Assembly (NCBI GenBank): GCA_905221605.1
Contig: CAJNDS010001635.1
Location: 124,001 to 188,000 of the forward strand
Direction: 5' to 3'
From: Symbiodinium natans
Taxonomy: Eukaryota; Sar; Dinophyceae; Suessiales; Symbiodiniaceae
DNA: 64,000 nt
Shown here in pieces: positions 58,366-64,000 of this stretch (position 1 is its first letter; each line of letters starts with the position of its first letter). The notes beneath the pieces were generated by a model that did not search any database, was not told the origin of the DNA, and saw nothing but the letters and a program-made list of their open reading frames with translations. The position numbers and the translations under genes were made by a program.

Positions 58366-59880
58366 GACTAAACCCTAAACCCTAAGTCATCAGCATATCT
58401 TGGTGGCTTGCATCTTGTCTTCGGTCGCAACATACATAAGGCAGCATGTGGGGGTGCGAGCTGCTAACGGGGACTGGAAGGGCCCCGTGACCTTAGGACT
58501 TCGGGGATTACGAGGCTTCCCCTACACTTGGGTTTAAGACACTTACCAGTAAAAGCCAACACATACATAAACTACAAAAATCGTTGCCATGAACAGAATC
58601 TTGTCCTGCGTTTGTGGGCCTGTTGAGTTTCATCTCTTGGAGCAGCAGAGAAGGGTAGCTCTGAAACCCCCCCCCCCCCACCCCCAAAGCTTGAAGCTCT
58701 ACCGAGCCACCTCTTAGGGATTATAGGGTTGAGGGTTTAGGGTTTAGGGTCTCCAGTGCCGGCACCTCAGAGCGTCCGGGTGCAAAAAACGGTTCAGTTA
58801 GGGGGTTTACAGCAGGGTTTCAGGGTTACAGATGTCCCTGTCTTCAGGTAAGGCCAGATTCTTGGTATTCGTCCCGTCAGCAGTGCAGGGGTGGTGGTAC
58901 TCAGGATAAGTGACCTCGAGCGTTGTGTGGTGGAGGATTTTCGGGTTTCAGGGTTAATTTTAGGGTTCAGGGCTTAAGACTACCCCGAGGCCTGGATGCA
59001 AAGAAAAGAAGTGCTTAGGGCAAAGTTTGGTTTTAGGGCTCCGAAGCATTTTCCAGCGGAAACCCGCAACCCGCCCTCCAGGCCTGTGGCGGCCAACATC
59101 CCGATTCTGATGTACGCGCCTGCGCTGAGATTCGTGGAGTCGGAAGAGTCCTGAACGCTGTAGACCCTAAACCCTGACCCTGTAAACCTCTGATTCCACC
59201 ACTAACCTCACTTTAGGAAGCAAAGCACTTGATTTGCTCGCGATCCCCTACACCTCAAGAACCCCGTAACCCTAACCCTCAACCTCCCCAATACTGGAAC
59301 ATTTATTCAATGTTCCTGGCTAGCAGGGCGGGGCTAATATTGGAAAGGAGCGAATTGTGCAGGAAGGAAGGGGTTTTGGCTTCGGCCGCGACACTTTGAG
59401 CTTGGGGTGGGGCGGGGGGGGGGGGTTGGAGGAGGGGGCTGGACCGAAAAGCCGCAAACCCAAGCGCAATGCCCAAACTTTACGCCATCATGGTGCGAGG
59501 TCGGCATCACGCTTGGCAGCTGTGCCTGCTGCGCCTTGGCACCATATGCTCGTTCCGAGCAGATCCGAGCGGTACGGGCGGTGGTATCCTAAAGACCTAT
59601 TTGTTTGTCTCCCTCCCTCCCTCCCTACCTCCCTCCCCCCTGCCCTCCCTCCGATTTATTGCGTTTGGCCTACTTTCTGTTGCCCTCCCGCTTGTCTCTC
59701 GGCCTCTTAGATGCTTCTCGACACAGTAGTGTACACATTCCATTGCATGCAACACTCTTGTGCAGCTTGTACCCAGGGCACGGTAGACCCCAACAACTAG
59801 AATCAGTAACTAGAAGCCACCAAAGCCCCAGTTCTTGTCTGCAAGCCCTAAACCCGAAACCCTAAACCCCCGAAAGCCCT
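58366..59880. other. No gene recognised; C, G and CCCT runs
   Basis: A C run at 58667-58680, TTTAGGG words at 58731-58752, a G run at 59413-59425, and CCCT units at about 59610-59640. Confidence 0.45.
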
Positions 59881-59984
59881 GAACTGAGTATTTTGAACAG
59901 AGCCTCAAGCTCAGGCGTGATCACGCTGGCGGTGTTGGCCTGCAAAGCCAGGAGGAACTCCGAGGGTTTTGGATTCAGGGATTT

Positions 59985-60213
59985 AGGACCCTCGTGCCTA
60001 CCTTACCTGAGACTCTTTACCTACAGGTTCATGGGTGATACCGATGAATTACAGAGGTATTTACTACGAAAGTGTAGGTACATAGAGTCCCAGGCAAACT
60101 TTAGTCCTACGCTGATTTCTTGGTGTGAGGGTGTTAGGCAGGTAGCAAAAGATCTAGTATTGATAGGGGTTGCTGTCAAGGAGCTTAAATTAAGGTACCC
60201 TCGTGTAATGTGA
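59985..60213 (+). other. Exon-like open stretch of unknown identity
   Basis: The frame ending at 60213 reads, in its last 60 codons, a charged, helix-like sequence (for example DELQRYLLRKCRYIESQANF and later KELKLRYP). The upstream part of the same frame is crossed by TTTAGGG-like words, so only the distal part is credible. No domain is recognised. Low confidence. Confidence 0.2.
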
Positions 60214-61557
60214 GTACATTGCAAGGAAAGATAGTTCCCTTATTGCAGCAACCTCATGCAAGTCCCTTCGCAGCAGCAACCCAATTTACAAGGGGTTTAG
60301 GGTCTCTTTCAGAGTTCTGGAGTCTGGGTGTTTAAGGGGTTCGGGTTTCGTAGGATTCAGGGCCGAAGGTGCGGAACCGGGGCATTTAGAGTCTCGCTTC
60401 TGACCAGGAAGCCTGCACAAGTTGCTCCAGACCAACTTGTGCCTTTGCTGGCATCCACCAGGACGGTTCGTACTTTGGGCTTTCGGGTTTTGGCTTTGCT
60501 CTTGCATCGTTTGCGTGGACGTAGGAGTGCGGGGAGGGGGGGCTGCGGGGGAGGGGGGGTTTGGGCGTCTTGGCATTGAAGCAGCGTTGGCCAACTGAGA
60601 CACCTCGTCGAGTCGTCGAGATTGCTCCTCCCCCTCTCTACCACTCAAGTCCTAAACCCTGGTTCTATGCGGGTGGCAAAACGCCCTGATTCCAGGCTCT
60701 TTCGGAATTTTGTATTTTCGTGTAAAGTCCAATGGCCTTACGACTTGCTCAGGTGAGATCTGCGTCATCTGCGAAGATTGCTGACGCGCCGGTCGTTTGG
60801 TCATGAAGATTGGGCTGATTGGGCTTAGGGGGGTTGAGGGTCTGAACTTTGGTGCAGAGCAGGTGACCATGTTTGAAGTTGCTAAACAAAAACACCCGTG
60901 TCGATGGCGCAATGTGGAGATCCACGCTGAATCTACATGTCTCATCTTGGTTATGCGAGCAATGTGAGACTATAAGATCCACACCGTTTAAACTTTGCAG
61001 ATTACACTGGCTTGGGTTTAGGCAAAAGGGTTTAAGGCCTTACGCACTCAGCCCTAAAGCGAAGCCCAAAGTGCACGACGAGGTCCAAGCGAAGAAAGCG
61101 GCCTTTGAGGCGGAGGAATTTCCGATTGGAAACGCCGAGAAAGAAACAAGTGAGGCCCCGGCTCTTTTGCGGTGTCGCCTGTCTGAGCTGACATCTTTAA
61201 CTTTTGGGGGTTAGAGGGCCATATCATACACTGCTTAGGCTTCGGCTCAGTCTAGGTGCAAATTTTAGGCACTTCAAGGTATTGCTTCTAGGCAACATCT
61301 ATAGGTCTCTGAATCCCCTGTAAGGCAGACAGATACTGCCCGAAAAGATGTCCTAATTTGGGGACCCACCCCTCCCAAACACCAACGGGCCTCTTTATTT
61401 GAAAGGTTTAGGAGGCCTTATCAGGATTCAGAGAGGTTCGCCTTCGAATGCTCTTACAACACAGACACGCAGGTCGAGGCGTGCAGGGTTTAGGGTTTAA
61501 GATTTAGGGTGCATGTCCTGACGTCAAGTTGGAGAAGGGCCTGGGAAGCCTCAAGAC
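60214..61557. other. No gene recognised
   Basis: G runs at 60532-60560. A 113-codon frame at 60873-61214 includes an Ala/Glu/Lys-rich segment but also crosses telomere-like words. TTTAGGG words at 61485-61510. Confidence 0.4.
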
Positions 61558-61681
61558 GCTAAACCCTCCACCCTAACCCTAACCCTAAAACCCTAAACCT
61601 GAACCCTCAATCCTAAACCCCCCGACTGAAGACCCTAAACCAGCGGAACCCACCGACCCAACTTTAATTAGGGTTTAGGGT

Positions 61682-61713
<32 letters not shown>

Positions 61714-62036
61714 GGCAGAGGCTTTAGGGTTGAGAGCTTCAGGCTGGTTGCAGCCATTTGCGGCCTTATTCCGAGCCCTAGAACTAGGATCGATCGACTA
61801 CTAATACGAATACGACTGCTTCATATCCCCCAAAACAAAGAAGGTCCTTACTAAGGTATGCGAAGCATGCAAACAGATCTCTGGGTGCCAGACAAGGAGG
61901 GTCGTAGAGGCTCACAGGGGCGCCTGTAGAGCCTGCAACTGAACCCCTAAAACCCTATACACCCCTTAAACCCCTCAACCCCTAAACCCTAAACCCTAAA
62001 CCGTAAACCCTACACACCTCAACCCTATACCGCTTA
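61558..62036. repeat. Telomere-type variants, including a GGGTTGA run
   Basis: CCCTAAA and CCCTAACC variants are at 61558-61640. TTTAGGG passing into five perfect GGGTTGA units lies at 61668-61715, and CCCTAAA variants at about 61940-62030. The GGGTTGA run is a homogeneous tandem array of a variant unit, so variants were amplified, not only mutated. Confidence 0.85.
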
Positions 62037-62126
62037 GGGTGTAGGGGCCAGACTGCTGGAGGAGCTTTCCCAGCCTCCGATTTTCAGTCTAAAGCTCCCG
62101 GAGGCTGGGCATTCTGCCATGTTTTT

Positions 62127-62250
62127 TTTTTTTTGGGTTGGGGGGGGGGGGCGGGGTTAGTGGGGGTTAGGGCGGGTTAGGGGGGGTTAGGGGGGATTAG
62201 GGGGGTTAGGGGTTAGGGGGGGCTAGGGGAGCAGGGAGGGTTAAGGGGTT
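62127..62250. repeat. T run and G-rich tract (G-quadruplex-prone on the plus strand)
   Basis: A T run (62121-62134) is followed by G runs of 4-11 bases separated by TTA or C spacers (GGGGGGTTAGG-type units) up to about 62245. Confidence 0.85.
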
Positions 62251-62405
62251 CAGGGTACGAGCCATAGCAGTTTGTTTTCGATATTTGGGGGGTTTAGGGT
62301 TCAGGGAAAGAACCATAGCAGTTTGTGTCTGATGTTTTCGTTGTGTGCTTCAGAGACATGCTCAGGCTTGCGGCTTCCATTGGCTTTGAAAATTTTTGGT
62401 GCTTG

Positions 62406-62517
62406 CTTAACTTCGTAGCTGAGTGAGTACACTTTACACTTCTTGGGATACTATAACCCCCTATAAAACTGAAAAATTACAGTTTTTGGGGCTTAGCAGC
62501 TCAGCAACTAAGTTAAG
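62406..62517 (+). mobile_element. Dispersed repeat family F, copy 2, with terminal inverted repeats
   Basis: CTTAACTTCGTAGCTGAG at the left is the near reverse complement of CTCAGCAACTAAGTTAAG at the right. The interior (GAGTGAGTACACTTTACACT, TTGGGATACTATAACCCCCT) is shared with 27129-27230. It is about 112 bp and non-coding, a typical MITE layout. Confidence 0.8.
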
Positions 62518-62631
62518 GGCCTTCTGCTTGTTCCGGCTGTGGACGGAAGGAACTGTAGACACCCACTCTTAGCAGAAGCTACATCTGCACTGACTATAGC
62601 CTTAGAGTTGGGAGCTCTGGCACGTTAACCC

Positions 62632-62692
62632 CTAACCCTTAAACCCTAAACCCTATCAGCCCTAACCCCCCCCCCCCCCCCCCCCCTCCCAG
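62632..62692. repeat. CCCTAAA units followed by poly-C
   Basis: Three CCCTAAA-like units and a run of about 20 C with a single T near its end. Confidence 0.9.
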
Positions 62693-62986
62693 CCCCGAGT
62701 GTCTCAAAATGCCGGCGAAGTCGCGACCCCAAATGGGGCCCAGGTCGTGTAACCCTGATGAGTTTAGAGCACTGATTCTTTTCCGGGCCTTAGCCTCATC
62801 CCTTCGCAAGCATATGAGGAATAATAAATCTATAGGCAGCCACGAACAAGCATGGAACAAGCTTGCTGCTAGAAGGTTAAACCTCCAAGTTCTGCAACTT
62901 CCGACGGAAGCGTGCGCAGCACCAAGGACTCCTGGGCAAAGACGGACTTTCGGGTTTCGGGTTGTTGCGTTGAGTGTAAGAATGTA

Positions 62987-63090
62987 AGTTGGAATGTTCC
63001 CCCTTATACTAACAGTCCTTAGTAGGGATTTTAATGGGAGGGTACTTTGATCCCAATAAAGGGCTGTTAGTATAAGGAACATCCCAAACT
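62987..63090. mobile_element. Fold-back element family A, copy 7
   Basis: AGTTGGAATGTTCCCCCTTA and TACTAACAGTCCTTAG at the left face GGGCTGTTAGTATAAGGAAC and ATCCCAAACT at the right. The right arm lacks four Gs of the usual AAGGGGGAAC. About 104 bp. Confidence 0.9.
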
Positions 63091-63348
63091 GGTGCCCCGT
63101 GTAGGATTTGAAGTTGTCGGGCTCGAAGATGGGGTTCGACGGGCCAGGATGGTGCTTAACATGTGCCGCTCGGCGCATGCACGCACCCATGCGCGCACAC
63201 GCACACAAAGTGAGGTAAACATGCGCAATGTAATCTGTAGTTATAGCTATGTGTGTGTATATATGTATATAAGGCCTGCATGATTTTTGTATACATGCGT
63301 AAATTGACAAATCGATCGTTAGCTCATTCGTGAATGAAGGAAGTGTAC
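63091..63348. other. No gene recognised
   Basis: Short CA and TA tracts only (63180-63208 and 63250-63271). Confidence 0.5.
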
Positions 63349-63676
63349 ACACACACAGACACACAGACAGAGACACACACACACACAGACACAGACACAA
63401 AGACCCACACAGACCCACACAGACCCACACAGACACACACACACACACACACACACAGACACACACAGACACACACACAGACACACACAGACACACACAG
63501 ACACACACAGACACACACAGACACACACAGACACACGCACACACACACACACAGACACACGCGCACACGCACACAGAGACACACACAGAGACACACACAG
63601 ACACACACAGACACACACACAGACACACACACAGACACACACAGACACACACAGACACACACACAGACACACACAG

Positions 63677-63708
<32 letters not shown>

Positions 63709-63829
63709 ACGCACACACACACACACAGAGACACACACACACAGACACACACAGACACACACACACACACACACACAGAGACACACACACACACACAAAC
63801 ACATACAAACACACACACACACACACACA
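63349..63829. repeat. ACACAGAC/AC microsatellite, ~480 bp
   Basis: (AC)n interspersed with a GA about every 8-10 bases gives ACACAGAC-type units for nearly 500 bp, with occasional CGC and AGAG variants. It opens frames of up to 400 codons on the minus strand (Cys-Val-rich), which I treat as artefacts. Confidence 0.95.
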
Positions 63830-64000
63830 TTTTTCACGTGTTATTGCCACAGATCTGTGCTTGTGTCCGCCTGTTCGCTTGGGGCTCGGGGAACGTGGCA
63901 GGAGAGGGACATCCAGCTTTGGGCGGCAGGCTTATCTGGAACACCGGAGCCAGAAGGCCAGGTTCTTTCTCACGTTCACTTGGCTTCCAAGCACCTCACG
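63830..64000. other. No gene recognised
   Basis: Unremarkable sequence to the end of the window. Confidence 0.5.

Noticed and set aside
62639-63850. A 403-codon minus-strand open frame rich in Cys and Val, plus two similar nested frames
   Set aside because: It is created by the ACACAGAC/AC microsatellite and ends in poly-C and telomere-type sequence; the composition is that of translated simple repeat.

Overview
This window looks like nuclear DNA of a dinoflagellate, probably a member of Symbiodiniaceae or a close relative. Three things support this. The only convincing protein-coding gene (20108-21355, +) encodes a pentatricopeptide-repeat (PPR) protein whose repeats have the signature ISYNATISACEKxGQWQ. 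I recognise that flavour of PPR from dinoflagellate gene sets. TTTAGGG/CCCTAAA telomere-type motifs, a type reported for dinoflagellates as well as plants, are scattered in both orientations through nearly the whole window. Almost everything else is non-coding and repeat-rich. The family-level placement is inference; bacterial features (operons, Shine-Dalgarno sites, CRISPR, IS elements) are absent.

Layout. 1-7.3 kb: unassigned DNA with two copies of a ~100-bp dispersed repeat (family D) and one minus-strand copy of family E. 7.3-7.8 kb: a telomere-like array and the first family A fold-back element. 7.8-10.8 kb: nothing recognised. 10.8-14.1 kb: simple repeats, G/C homopolymers, a large interstitial telomeric block (11.6-11.9 kb), an odd cluster of GTGAAATT-like motifs (12.06-12.49 kb), AT-rich DNA and a GT-rich tract. 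14.5-17 kb: several short inverted-repeat elements. 19.1-22.4 kb: the PPR gene with a frame-broken tail, between AT-rich and TATACTATA-rich flanks. 23-34.5 kb: more fold-back elements, a 60-bp minisatellite (28.34-28.70 kb), GA and CTTT/CT microsatellites and two telomeric arrays. 34.98-35.47 kb: a ~400-bp near-perfect palindrome built from a 117-bp unit, plus an adjoining smaller inverted repeat. 35.5-36.8 kb: 1.3 kb of degenerate telomere-derived sequence with higher-order duplications. 38.7-39.26 kb: a >500-bp CTN trinucleotide array. 41-63.1 kb: further copies of fold-back families A, C, E and F, microsatellites, and G-quadruplex-prone C/G-rich tracts. 63.35-63.83 kb: a long ACACAGAC/AC microsatellite.

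The window is mainly interesting for its small fold-back (MITE-like) elements: several families of ~60-120 bp, with seven copies of family A alone. It also stands out for its very dense interstitial telomeric sequence. No multi-gene system is visible. Short exons of intron-rich genes could be present and unrecognisable by eye; a few coding-like stretches (notably 44.24-44.98 kb on the minus strand and 60.0-60.2 kb on the plus strand) are flagged with low confidence.
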